DNA of 64,000 nucleotides from Sulfurimicrobium sp031426915 (GTDB lineage Bacteria; Pseudomonadota; Gammaproteobacteria; Burkholderiales; Sulfuricellaceae): positions 124,001-188,000 of the forward strand of contig JASJPB010000013.1 in assembly GCA_031426915.1 (NCBI GenBank), read 5' to 3'. The notes under the pieces were generated by a model. It made no database searches. It was not told the origin of the DNA and saw only the letters and a program-made list of their open reading frames with translations. Below, piece by piece: positions 16,611-24,385 of this stretch (position 1 is its first letter; every line of letters begins with the position of its first letter). The position numbers were made by a program, and so were the translations under genes.

Positions 16611-16626
16611 ACGCTATGCAATTTCT
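16611..16626 (+). repeat. attR core
   Basis: The sequence acgctatgcaatttct matches attL at 15 of 16 bases and contains the yacG ATG (16616-16618). Before insertion this block would have been read as zapD codons TLCNF followed by TGA, and in another frame as the yacG start, so the target is a start/stop overlap. Confidence 0.85.
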
Positions 16627-16816
16627 GAAACCTGCGGCGCCACGCACCGTGCCTTGTCCTGGTTGCGGAGATGCCGCGCCGTTCACGCCGGACAATCCGT
16701 ACCGCCCTTTTTGCAGCCGTCGCTGCAAGCTGGTCGATCTGGGTCAATGGGCAAGCGAAGGGTATCGCGTCCCCGATGCCACGCCACAGCCGGAAGCAAC
16801 GGATCGCGAAAATTAA
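16616..16816 (+). CDS. yacG: DNA gyrase inhibitor YacG
   Basis: A 66-residue zinc protein that binds GyrB and blocks DNA binding by gyrase. Four cysteines form the family zinc site (CPGCGDAAPF, then PFCSRRCKLVDLGQW), and the acidic, disordered tail is present. ATG 16616 lies in the attR core. An in-frame ATG 30 bases upstream (16586) is element-derived and would add ten residues. The zapD gene that normally precedes it is now 9.1 kb away, so its old ribosome site has been replaced by element DNA with no clear Shine-Dalgarno. It overlaps the stop of the convergent Nudix-ThiE gene. Confidence 0.93.
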   Translation: MQFLKPAAPRTVPCPGCGDAAPFTPDNPYRPFCSRRCKLVDLGQWASEGYRVPDATPQPEATDREN

Positions 16817-17754
16817 TACCAGGCGGCACGCAGCATGGCGATCCCGTGGGCGCCATGACTTTGCGCAATTTGCAAGCAATCCGGATCCATTCCACCCAGG
16901 GCATAGACCGGCAACGGGTAATCACTGATCAGTGCTGCGAACCCGTCCCATCCCAGCGTAACGGCGCCAGTGTGACTCAGGGTAGGCAAGACCGGCCCCA
17001 GTAGCACGTAATCAAGTTCCATATCGACAGCCTGCGCCAGTTCCTCCGCACAGTGGCAGGAAGCGCCGCACAGTCCATCCCGGGGACGTCGGACCAAAGC
17101 CATCAGTGCCGCCGAAGAGAGATGGATGCCGTCCGCGCCCACGGATTGCGCAAGCCCGTCATCGCCGTTGACGACCACCCTGGCGCCATACGGGCGCGCC
17201 AGCTCGATGATCCGATTCGCCACACGTTCCAGCTCCGGCCCGGATAAATGTTTTTCGCGTACCTGAATCAGGCGCAAACCCTGCTCCAGCGCCGTAGCGA
17301 GCTTAACCAGAAAAGCCTTCTCACCCATTTCGGCAATATTGGTCACGGCGAGAATGGGTGGCAGTTCGAGCGCACGCAGAATCGGCCCGTTGGCGGGCAG
17401 CAGCGGCGCGACCTCCACCGTCCCGGGCAACTGCCAGGACAGTATCTGCCCCTCACGTCCGTGAGGTTCGCCATGCCACGCCACGACGCGGAAAAAATGC
17501 AACTTCACGCTGGCATGCGCATACTCGAAGAAGCGCACCAGCCATGGATCGGCACGCTCCACCTCGATCCCCAGCTCCTCGTGCAGCTCGCGCGCCAAGG
17601 CATGAAAAAGCGTTTCGCCCGCCTCTACCTTTCCACCGGGGAATTCCCAATAGCCGGAATAAGGCTTGCCCTCCGGCCGCCGCGCCAGCAGAAAACGCCC
17701 GTCGGGCTGTAGAATCACCGCCGCCACCACATCCACCACGCGAGTAGCCGTCAT
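16813..17754 (-). CDS. Nudix hydrolase fused to thiamine phosphate synthase-like domain
   Basis: A 313-residue two-domain protein. Residues 1-130 are a MutT-type Nudix domain with the box GGKVEAGETLFHALARELH continuing to EELGIEV; MutT removes 8-oxo-dGTP. Residues 140-313 are a ThiE/TenI-like barrel (LRLIQVREKHLSGPELE, NGDDGLAQSVGADGIHLSS, GPVLPTLSH). This fusion is frequent in beta- and gammaproteobacteria next to yacG. The start at 17754 overlaps the upstream ATPase stop (ATGA); a longer frame upstream would only read through that gene. Catalysis by the C-terminal domain is uncertain. Confidence 0.9.
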   Translation of the reverse strand: MTATRVVDVVAAVILQPDGRFLLARRPEGKPYSGYWEFPGGKVEAGETLFHALARELHEELGIEVERADPWLVRFFEYAHASVKLHFFRVVAWHGEPHGREGQILSWQLPGTVEVAPLLPANGPILRALELPPILAVTNIAEMGEKAFLVKLATALEQGLRLIQVREKHLSGPELERVANRIIELARPYGARVVVNGDDGLAQSVGADGIHLSSAALMALVRRPRDGLCGASCHCAEELAQAVDMELDYVLLGPVLPTLSHTGAVTLGWDGFAALISDYPLPVYALGGMDPDCLQIAQSHGAHGIAMLRAAWY

Positions 17755-18629
17755 CGCCCCGCCTTCAGGCCCAGCCGGCCCGACCAGTCGCGCGCAAACT
17801 GCCATGCCGAGCGACCGCTGCGCGAGCCGCGGCCCAGCGCCCACTGCAAGGCCGCGCGGCGCACCTGTTCGGTGCCGGTTTCACGAACGCCGAAATGGGC
17901 AAGCCAGTACTGCACGATGGCGAGATATTGATCCTGATCGAAGGGATAAAACGAAAGCCACACACCGAAACGCTCGGAAAGGGAAATCTTCTCCTCGGTG
18001 GCTTCTCCGGGGTGCACTTCCCCGCCCACATGCTGCGCCTCCAAATTTTCCGCCATGTATTCCGGCATCAGATGGCGGCGGTTGGAGGTGGCATAGATCA
18101 ATACATTTTCCGAAGGCGCCGCGACCGAACCGTCCAGCGCCACTTTGAGCGCCCGGTAACCCGGCTCCCCGGCGTCGAAGGAAAGATCGTCGCAATAGAC
18201 GATAAAGCGCTCGCGGCGCCGGTACAGCAGCTCCACTATATCCGGCAGATCCACCAGTTCCTGACGTTCCACCTCGATCAGGCGCAAGCCCTTGCCCGCA
18301 TACTGATTCAGCACCGCCTTGACCAGCGAAGACTTGCCGGTGCCGCGCGCCCCTGTGAGCAGCACGTTATTCGCCGGCAGTCCCTGGACAAACTGGCGCG
18401 TATTGCGGTCGATCAGAGCCTTCTGTTCCTCAACACCATGCAAATCCCGGAGGCGAACATGATGGGGATGGACAACGGGCTGTAGTACCCCTTGCGTTCC
18501 CCGTCTGCGCCAGCGAAAGGCAATCGCCGCATCCCACGCCGGCTCGGCCGGGATGCCGGGCAACACCTGCTCCACGCGCGCCAGCAAAGCCTCGGCACGG
18601 GTGATAAATTTTTCCAGTTCGTGGTTCAA
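17751..18629 (-). CDS. DUF815-family AAA ATPase
   Basis: A 292-residue cytosolic ATPase of the DUF815 family. Walker A is LTGARGTGKSSLVKAVL (about residues 91-107) and Walker B is RFIVYCDDLSFD (about 140-151). The sensor region IYATSNRRHLMPEYM and the ISLSERFGVWLSFYPFDQDQ segment are typical. Family function is unproven. It is translationally coupled to the Nudix-ThiE gene by ATGA, and the pair is convergent with yacG, which is the usual arrangement in this group. Confidence 0.9.
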   Translation of the reverse strand: MNHELEKFITRAEALLARVEQVLPGIPAEPAWDAAIAFRWRRRGTQGVLQPVVHPHHVRLRDLHGVEEQKALIDRNTRQFVQGLPANNVLLTGARGTGKSSLVKAVLNQYAGKGLRLIEVERQELVDLPDIVELLYRRRERFIVYCDDLSFDAGEPGYRALKVALDGSVAAPSENVLIYATSNRRHLMPEYMAENLEAQHVGGEVHPGEATEEKISLSERFGVWLSFYPFDQDQYLAIVQYWLAHFGVRETGTEQVRRAALQWALGRGSRSGRSAWQFARDWSGRLGLKAGR

Positions 18630-18803
18630 GTTCCAGCCTCACAATCCAGCGTCGTATCCGGACAACAGCTCGTGTCAATGTTAAGATGTTCCATTCAGAG
18701 TCCTTGGGTAATGCCATCATGCCTGCATGCGATTTTACCTACTCCATGGCCTCCCGGCCCCTTTAAAAGAGCTTTCTTTCCAGACATTTAAAAGTCAACC
18801 CGC

Positions 18804-20246
18804 ATGTCACAGAATCAGACGCCCACTCAGCACGAAAGCGTCCAGGAAAGCCTGGCACGCGTCGTGACGCTTTTGCACAAGCATACCCTGGTGGAATCGC
18901 TGGTGCACAAGCAGGACATGCCGCGCCATGATCTGGTGCAGCAACTGGTTCACAAACAGAACCTGACCGAGTTGCAGAAAACCCTGGATGCATTGCATCC
19001 AGCGGACGTGGCCTACATCCTGGAAGCCTTGCCCCTCGAACAGCGCCTGATCGTGTGGAATCTGGTGCGGGTCGAGCGCGACGGCGAAATCCTGCTGGAA
19101 GTTTCCGATGCGGTGCGGGAATCCCTCATCGCCAGCATGGACAGCGACGAGCTGCGTGCCGCGGCAGAGCACCTGGACACCGATGAAATCGCCGATCTGG
19201 CGCCGGACCTGCCCCATGAAGTGATCCAGGACGTGTTCGAGTCGCTGGACAAAGAGGAACAGGCCCAGCTGCAATCGGCGCTGTCCTACCCCGAAGGCAC
19301 TGTCGGTGCGCTGATGGATTTCGACATGGTCACCATCCACCAGGATGTCAGCCTTGAAGTGGTGCTGTACGACCTGCGCAAACTCGGCGAATTGCCCGAC
19401 CATACCGACAAGCTGTTCGTGGTGGACCACAACAAAACACTGCTCGGCGTGCTGCCGCTGAAACGCCTGTTGCTGCACAACCCGGATGCACTGGTGGCTG
19501 CGGTGATGTCCGATGAACCGGTGACATTCAACGGCAATGACAAGGCCAGCGACGCGGCCTCCGCATTCGAGCGCTATGACCTAGTGACCGCTCCGGTAGT
19601 GGATGCCCGCAACAAGCTGGTGGGGCGGCTTACCGTGGACGAGGTGATGGACTTCATCCGCGACGAGGCGGAAAGCGACGTGCTCGCCATGGCCGGCTTG
19701 CGCGAGGAAGAGGACATGTTCGCCTCGGTGTGGAAATCGATGCAGAACCGCTGGACCTGGCTCGCGGTCAACCTGGTGACGGCATTCATCGCCTCGCGCG
19801 TGATCGGGGCCTTCGAAGGCTCGATCGAAAAAATCGTCGCGCTGGCCGCGCTGATGCCGATCGTGGCTGGCATCGGCGGCAATTCAGGCAACCAGACCAT
19901 CACCATGATCGTGCGCGGTCTGGCGCTGGGACAAATCCACCCCAGCAGCATGCGCAAGCTGTTCATCAAGGAAATCGGCGTGAGCCTGATCAATGGTCTG
20001 ATCTGGGGCTCGATCCTGGGATTGCTGGCCTACCTTCTGTACCAGAACATGGCCCTGGGCGCGGTCATGACCGGGGCCATGGTGCTCAACCTGCTGCTGG
20101 CGGCCCTGATGGGGGTGCTGATCCCGCTGGTCATGCACAAGCTCGGCCGCGATCCGGCGGTGGGATCCAGCGTGCTGATTACCGCCGTGACCGATAGCGG
20201 GGGGTTCTTTATTTTTCTCGGGCTCGCCACCATATTCCTGCTGTAA
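18804..20246 (+). CDS. mgtE: Magnesium transporter MgtE
   Basis: A 480-residue Mg2+ channel. It has an MgtE N-terminal superhelical domain (about residues 40-145), paired CBS domains that sense Mg2+ (about 145-270) and five transmembrane helices (about 310-480). The ion-pathway motif PIVAGIGGNSGNQT is present in the first helical block, as required. Length and order are normal. The upstream 174 bases show no obvious Mg2+ riboswitch. The start ATG 18804 follows a region without a strong ribosome site, but the N-terminus aligns with the family. Confidence 0.95.
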   Translation: MSQNQTPTQHESVQESLARVVTLLHKHTLVESLVHKQDMPRHDLVQQLVHKQNLTELQKTLDALHPADVAYILEALPLEQRLIVWNLVRVERDGEILLEVSDAVRESLIASMDSDELRAAAEHLDTDEIADLAPDLPHEVIQDVFESLDKEEQAQLQSALSYPEGTVGALMDFDMVTIHQDVSLEVVLYDLRKLGELPDHTDKLFVVDHNKTLLGVLPLKRLLLHNPDALVAAVMSDEPVTFNGNDKASDAASAFERYDLVTAPVVDARNKLVGRLTVDEVMDFIRDEAESDVLAMAGLREEEDMFASVWKSMQNRWTWLAVNLVTAFIASRVIGAFEGSIEKIVALAALMPIVAGIGGNSGNQTITMIVRGLALGQIHPSSMRKLFIKEIGVSLINGLIWGSILGLLAYLLYQNMALGAVMTGAMVLNLLLAALMGVLIPLVMHKLGRDPAVGSSVLITAVTDSGGFFIFLGLATIFLL

Positions 20247-20273
20247 CTTCTTACTTAATCGAAGGAGAAGCAC

Positions 20274-20471
20274 ATGAACAAGAACGTAGGCACAATCGAC
20301 AAGGTATTGCGTATCGTGGCGGGTTTGGTGCTGATCGGCCTCGCCGCGAGCGGAACGATAGGATGGTGGGGCTGGCTCGGGGTGGTTCCGCTGGCAACAG
20401 GGCTGATCGGATGGTGCCCGGCTTATTCCCTGTTCGGCACCAAGACCTGTACCGACTGCGACAAGAAATAA
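20274..20471 (+). CDS. DUF2892 (YgaP transmembrane domain-like) protein
   Basis: A 65-residue membrane protein with two hydrophobic helices and the family pattern KNVGTIDKVLRIVAGLVLI ... WWGWLGVVPLATGLIGWCP, ending KTCTDCDKK. This is the DUF2892/YgaP_TM family, alone or fused to rhodanese in other proteins. A strong ribosome site GAAGGAGA precedes the ATG. It follows mgtE by 27 bases and is followed at once by a terminator, so it closes that transcription unit. Three cysteines near the C-terminus might be redox active. Role unknown. Confidence 0.85.
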   Translation: MNKNVGTIDKVLRIVAGLVLIGLAASGTIGWWGWLGVVPLATGLIGWCPAYSLFGTKTCTDCDKK

Positions 20472-20476
20472 AGTCC

Positions 20477-20501
20477 AAGCCCCCGTAACCGGGGGCTTTT
20501 T
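20477..20501 (+). terminator. Rho-independent terminator after the DUF2892 gene
   Basis: GCCCCCG (20479-20485), loop TAAC, CGGGGGC (20490-20496), then five Ts from 20497. A flanking AA/TT pair extends the stem. It starts six bases after the stop codon and ends the mgtE unit. Confidence 0.9.
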
Positions 20502-20601
20502 CATTTCCTGAAAATTATTTGTCCTGTCCGGGAATAAACGGGGTGCCCAGCGTGTTTACCTGAGTGCAAGCCCGTATTTCATCAATCGACAGGAGCCTAT
20601 C

Positions 20602-21030
20602 ATGAACAAAATCACCCATACCCTCTGCGCCGCAGCCCTGCTATCCGCTTCCACCCTGGCATCAGCCGCCCCGGCCGACAATGCCAACGCACATTTCAAG
20701 GCGATTGCCGCCGGCAACGTCGATCAGCTCATGCTGGGCTACGGCGACAACGCCACCCTGCAATGGGTAGGCGGCCCGCTCGATGGGGCCTATGCCGGCA
20801 ACGACAAAATCCGCGAAACCTGGGGCAAGTTCGCCAAGGCCAATGCGCCGCTTGAGGTGAGCGTCGCCAAACTGGAAGAAAGCGCCAACCCCAAGGGCAC
20901 TACCGTGACCGCAAATGTCGAATTCAAGGGCAAGACAGCGATCAAGGTACGCTATGTGCTGGTATACCGCGAAGGCAAGCTGGTTAACGAGATTTGGCAG
21001 ATCGATCCGAAGCTGACGACCGGATACTAA
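20602..21030 (+). CDS. Secreted SnoaL/NTF2-like protein
   Basis: A 142-residue exported protein. The signal peptide MNKITHTLCAAALLSASTLA is probably cleaved near ASA-AP. The mature part has a SnoaL/NTF2-like fold pattern (HFKAIAAGNVDQLMLGYG, GAYAGNDKIRETWGKFA, KVRYVLVYREGKLVNEIWQ). It precedes an ECF sigma factor gene by 22 bases in the same direction and may be its target or a stress protein of the same regulon. A GAGCC ribosome site lies before the ATG. The catalytic or binding role is unknown. Confidence 0.8.
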   Translation: MNKITHTLCAAALLSASTLASAAPADNANAHFKAIAAGNVDQLMLGYGDNATLQWVGGPLDGAYAGNDKIRETWGKFAKANAPLEVSVAKLEESANPKGTTVTANVEFKGKTAIKVRYVLVYREGKLVNEIWQIDPKLTTGY

Positions 21031-21052
21031 GGCCAGGCAACGGAGCAATAAC

Positions 21053-21559
21053 TTGAGCGAAACCGGGCGTCAGATCGAGCAGCACATCCCGCGCCTGCGC
21101 CGCTATGCCCGGGCGCTGGTGGGGGAGCGCAGCCGCGCCGACGACCTGGTGCAGGACACGCTCGAACGCGCCTGGGGCCGCTTCCATCTGTGGCGGCGCG
21201 GCAGCGATATGCGCGCCTGGCTGTTCTCCATCATGCACAATGTCCATGCGAACCATGTCAGGAGCAACTGCGCGGCGCCCGTGCTGTTGCCGCTGGAGGA
21301 TGAACTGAATATCCCGGTGCGCGCCACCCAGGAAGACGGACTCCAGCTCAGGGACATGCATGCCGCGCTTGCCTGCCTGCCCCGCGAGCAACGCGAGGTG
21401 CTGCTGCTGGTCGGGCTGGAGGAAATGCGTTACGAAGAGGTGGCCAAAGTGCTGGATGTCCCGCTGGGCACGGTGATGTCACGCCTGTCGCGCGGTCGCG
21501 AACGCCTGCGCCAGATCATGGCGGGCAATGTCATACCGGCGTTGAGGGTGGTGAAATGA
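21053..21559 (+). CDS. ECF RNA polymerase sigma factor
   Basis: A 168-residue sigma-70 family ECF factor. Region 2 holds the core-binding helix DDLVQDTLERAWGRFHLW and the -10 recognition stretch DMRAWLFSIMHNVHANHVR. Region 4 is LPREQREVLLLVGLEEMRY followed by the helix-turn-helix YEEVAKVLDVPLGTVMSRL. The start is TTG 21053 with CGGAG upstream; the next ATGs lie inside conserved region 2. It overlaps the following anti-sigma gene by ATGA, the classic sigma/anti-sigma coupling, and probably autoregulates the unit with the upstream SnoaL-like gene. Confidence 0.93.
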   Translation: MSETGRQIEQHIPRLRRYARALVGERSRADDLVQDTLERAWGRFHLWRRGSDMRAWLFSIMHNVHANHVRSNCAAPVLLPLEDELNIPVRATQEDGLQLRDMHAALACLPREQREVLLLVGLEEMRYEEVAKVLDVPLGTVMSRLSRGRERLRQIMAGNVIPALRVVK

Positions 21560-22323
21560 GCGAACCGATGCAGCGGCTAGAGGAATCCGAATTGCATGCC
21601 TATATCGATGGCCAACTGGACCCGCTGCGCCTCGCCGAAGTGGAAGCCTGGCTGGCCGCGCATCCCGACGATGCCGCACGGGTGGCCGTCTACCGCCAGC
21701 AGAATGCGGCACTGCATGCGTTGTTCGATCCGGTGCTGAACGAAGCGCTTCCCCAGGAATTGCAAGCACCGGAACGGCGGCAATGGCGCATCACGCCGCC
21801 GCTGCGCTACGCCGCAGTGGCCGCCTGGCTGGCCATCGGCACCACGCTGGGCTGGTTCCTGCACGGCGCCCAGGAAGGGCGGCCGCCAGCGGCAATGGCG
21901 CTGGCGCGCCAGGCTGCCGTGGCGCATGTGGTGTACACCCCGGAAGTGCGCCACCCGGTGGAAGTGGGCGCAGAGCAGGAAGCGCACCTGACGGCCTGGC
22001 TGTCGAAGCGCCTGGGCGCGCAAGTCAGGGTGCCGCATCTGGGGGAGACGGGCTATGAACTGGTAGGCGGGCGTCTGCTACCCGGCACCAGCGGACCAGC
22101 CGCGCAATTCATGTACCAGGACGGGCGCGGCCAGCGCCTGACCCTGTACGTGCGCACCGATAGCGGCGGCAAGCCGGAAACCGCCTTCCGCTACGCGCGG
22201 GAGAACAATGTCGGGGTGTTTTACTGGATCGACGGGCCGTTCGGCTACGCGCTCTCGGGCGACCTGGAGAAACCCGAGCTGCTGCGGGTGGCGCAACTGG
22301 TGTACCGGCAGCTCAATCCCTAA
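21556..22323 (+). CDS. Membrane-anchored anti-sigma factor
   Basis: A 255-residue protein with a cytoplasmic N-terminal anti-sigma domain (ESELHAYIDGQLDPLRLAEVE; the His-Cys-Cys zinc pattern is not seen). One transmembrane span (about residues 83-101, YAAVAAWLAIGTTLGWFLH) is followed by a periplasmic sensor part. It is translationally coupled to the ECF sigma gene, so it most likely holds that sigma factor at the membrane until a signal releases it. The periplasmic domain (GYELVGGRLLPGTSGPAAQF, then TLYVRTDSGGKPETAF) is like other betaproteobacterial anti-sigmas. The signal is unknown. Confidence 0.88.
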   Translation: MSEPMQRLEESELHAYIDGQLDPLRLAEVEAWLAAHPDDAARVAVYRQQNAALHALFDPVLNEALPQELQAPERRQWRITPPLRYAAVAAWLAIGTTLGWFLHGAQEGRPPAAMALARQAAVAHVVYTPEVRHPVEVGAEQEAHLTAWLSKRLGAQVRVPHLGETGYELVGGRLLPGTSGPAAQFMYQDGRGQRLTLYVRTDSGGKPETAFRYARENNVGVFYWIDGPFGYALSGDLEKPELLRVAQLVYRQLNP

Positions 22324-22567
22324 CCGCCTGCGCTCAACATTGCCAAAAGGCGAAATGAACGGTCGGCTTTGTGCCATGAGCGGACTGATAGTGCAGTCAT
22401 CCAAATGGGCCGTTTTTCGGCCAAAGCTGCCATCCGCATAATAACCTGTCACGCTCAGCAATGTGTTCATTACCTGCCATTCGGGCAGGAATCGCTTTGA
22501 CAGGCTGCTTGCAGCCACTCAAGCATCTGCCCGGTTAATTTGCCATCAGGTGCCAAGCTCACTATTG

Positions 22568-24130
22568 TTAGCCGGCGTTTGCCGCCCGAACAATTTGCGT
22601 CGCAATAAAGCTGGCAAATACGGACAGATTATCGTCCACACTTGCTGACTCGAGAGCGCGCATATACTCATCCCTGTCGTCGACACGGATGACTGTCCAC
22701 GGATAGCCCCCCGCCGCCAACAGGACGTTCATCGTAAACCGGGCGGTACGCCCGTTCCCATCCATATACGGGTGCACAAAGCCGAAGAGCCAGTGACCGA
22801 GGACAGCACGCACGAAAGCGTCCGTCTCGGCTGCCAGGCATTCGCGCAGGCCATCCATGCCGTCGAGCACGTAGTCATAGTGCGGCGGTGAGTGCAGGGA
22901 ACCGCGCAGGAACACCATGTGACGACGGTAGCCTACGAGGTCGGCCACATCGAGGATGCCAGCATCAACAGATGGCCCGAAAAGCTTCTGGTACCACGCC
23001 TGATGCTTCGTGGCGAATAGCTGAGCCGCGAGGCCAGGGTTGGCGGTGCGATGCTCATACACCTGTGCGGCTGCATCGCACACCAACTCGAAGGCGTCCA
23101 GGTAGCCCTTGGCGGCCATCGCTGCCATTTGCTTTTGATCGACCACATCGCTGATCGGATCCCACCCTTCCTCGGCCACTTTTCGAATGAGTTCGGGCGT
23201 AACCCGGTAGCGCTCGATGGACAGCGAGTGATAGGCGTCCTCCGTGCGGATTGCTTGCACCCTGGACAGGTAGTCGGCCGGACTCACGTCGACAATTCCA
23301 CCGTCCGGTCGACAGGCTGCCACGGCCTCCCGGTGCTGTTCCCACAGCGCGCGGATACGAGCGTAGAGCGGCGAGCGCCCGGGTTGCCCAAGCGCATAGA
23401 CCGGCGTTGCGTCAAACGGGGTTTCGTCGGTTTTGAGGTGGATGCCAAGCCCAGCAAGCTGCTGGAGTACCGCGTCCGCGAAATCACCTCGGTTCACTTG
23501 CCGATATGCCGACAAGATGCGGACGAGGCCAGCGCGATTGATGTTCACCAGCGCGGCCAGAGCGCCCGGGTCCTGCAGCTGGGACATGACGATCTGCACT
23601 TCTCGGCCGTACGCAGTGAAATGGCGGGGCGGCAGATTAACGAGGCAGAGCGGGATGTTCATACAACGCAAGCCATGGATATCAACAGTTTGCGCAGCCG
23701 TCGGAAAAGTCGATCTACCCGGGAACATGGCGACCGTATGTCCAAAGGCAAGCTCTTGCACATGGCTCTGATTAGACTCCAACACAACGTTCACTGTTTT
23801 GGGAATCACGGTGTACTGAGCGTGCCGCAACAGCGAATGCTCCGCTGTCAGACAATAGCCCGCACCAAAGCGCTCACCGAGGTAGCGCGCAAGGTATTCC
23901 CAAAAATTTGCGAAAAATGGGGTCGTGTCGCCCTGTTCGGCCGTCGGGTCGGATACGAAGTACCAGCCCTTGAGAATCTCACGCAGATACCCGGATTCCA
24001 GCAGCAGCACACGATTTGCGTTGGTCAACTGCTGACCCCGCACAACGCCTCGGTCCGATCCGAGTACGCGGTGCAACTCTTCTAATGCGCGTGCAAGTTT
24101 TTGCCGTGGAGTGAGTCGCGGTCGCGCCAT
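22568..24130 (-). CDS. Fic domain protein with N-terminal AbiEi-like DNA-binding region
   Basis: A 520-residue protein. The C-terminal Fic domain has a full active motif HPYMDGNGRTAR (H453-R464), so AMP transfer to a protein target is expected. An SLSIER segment near residue 300 resembles the Fic inhibitory motif (S/T)xxxE(G/N) with Arg at the last position. The N-terminal about 230 residues (LTNANRVLLLESGYLREILKG, then a helical part) resemble the winged-helix and core of AbiEi-type antitoxins. Four 23-bp repeats sit directly before the start codon, which suggests autoregulation. It lies between the sigma unit and an efflux operon with no partner antitoxin gene. Confidence 0.85.
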   Translation of the reverse strand: MARPRLTPRQKLARALEELHRVLGSDRGVVRGQQLTNANRVLLLESGYLREILKGWYFVSDPTAEQGDTTPFFANFWEYLARYLGERFGAGYCLTAEHSLLRHAQYTVIPKTVNVVLESNQSHVQELAFGHTVAMFPGRSTFPTAAQTVDIHGLRCMNIPLCLVNLPPRHFTAYGREVQIVMSQLQDPGALAALVNINRAGLVRILSAYRQVNRGDFADAVLQQLAGLGIHLKTDETPFDATPVYALGQPGRSPLYARIRALWEQHREAVAACRPDGGIVDVSPADYLSRVQAIRTEDAYHSLSIERYRVTPELIRKVAEEGWDPISDVVDQKQMAAMAAKGYLDAFELVCDAAAQVYEHRTANPGLAAQLFATKHQAWYQKLFGPSVDAGILDVADLVGYRRHMVFLRGSLHSPPHYDYVLDGMDGLRECLAAETDAFVRAVLGHWLFGFVHPYMDGNGRTARFTMNVLLAAGGYPWTVIRVDDRDEYMRALESASVDDNLSVFASFIATQIVRAANAG

Positions 24131-24229
24131 AAATCACCATGTTTAGTTGAAATTGATCGCCATGTTTTGCCGTAAATAATCTACATGTTTCACCGCAATT
24201 AATCAACATGCTTTAGTTGCATTTATTCG
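24131..24229. promoter_or_regulatory. Four 23-bp direct repeats upstream of the fic gene
   Basis: The motif ATCnnCATGTTTnnnnG recurs with an exact 23-base period: CATG at 24138, 24161, 24184 and 24207 (the last with CTTT for TTTT/GTTT). The array begins immediately after the fic start codon on the minus strand and is AT-rich. It probably is the operator of the Fic protein, whose N-terminus looks DNA-binding, and must overlap its promoter and leader. Confidence 0.7.
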
Positions 24230-24385
24230 TTTACCATCACTGCAGGTAGTGATAGGAGCTTGTCGGACTTAAAAAATCGAAGCGAAACGGGTTTAGCAGG
24301 CTAAGCCGCGCAGCGATGCCCAGAACACGCTCTCCGCCAATCCGAATACGGCGCAGCCTCGATTCACACATTGCGTGCGTTCACT

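Larger units (their letters stand above)
7495..16626. mobile_element. 9.1-kb integrated element at the zapD/yacG junction
   Basis: The element is bounded by a near-perfect 16-base direct repeat, acgctatg(t/c)aatttct, at the end of zapD and the start of yacG. zapD and yacG are normally adjacent, and here they lie about 9.1 kb apart. Contents in order: integrase facing inward from the left end, two small genes, an AlpA-like regulator, a CHC2 zinc-finger protein, a Toprim-like/RecA-like replication ATPase and two phage-type proteins. A low-GC cargo zone with a bacteriohemerythrin follows. No structural, terminase, relaxase or type IV secretion genes are seen. It therefore resembles a satellite or minimal integrative element that relies on a helper, or a decayed island. 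Confidence 0.9.

Noticed and set aside
7495..16626. The element as a tRNA-inserted prophage
   Set aside because: No tRNA gene is seen at either junction, and no capsid, tail, terminase or lysis genes are present; the duplicated core lies in protein-coding ends.
24131..24229. 23-bp repeats as a CRISPR array
   Set aside because: The period equals the repeat itself with no unique spacers, units are degenerate, and no cas genes are near; a promoter operator is more likely.
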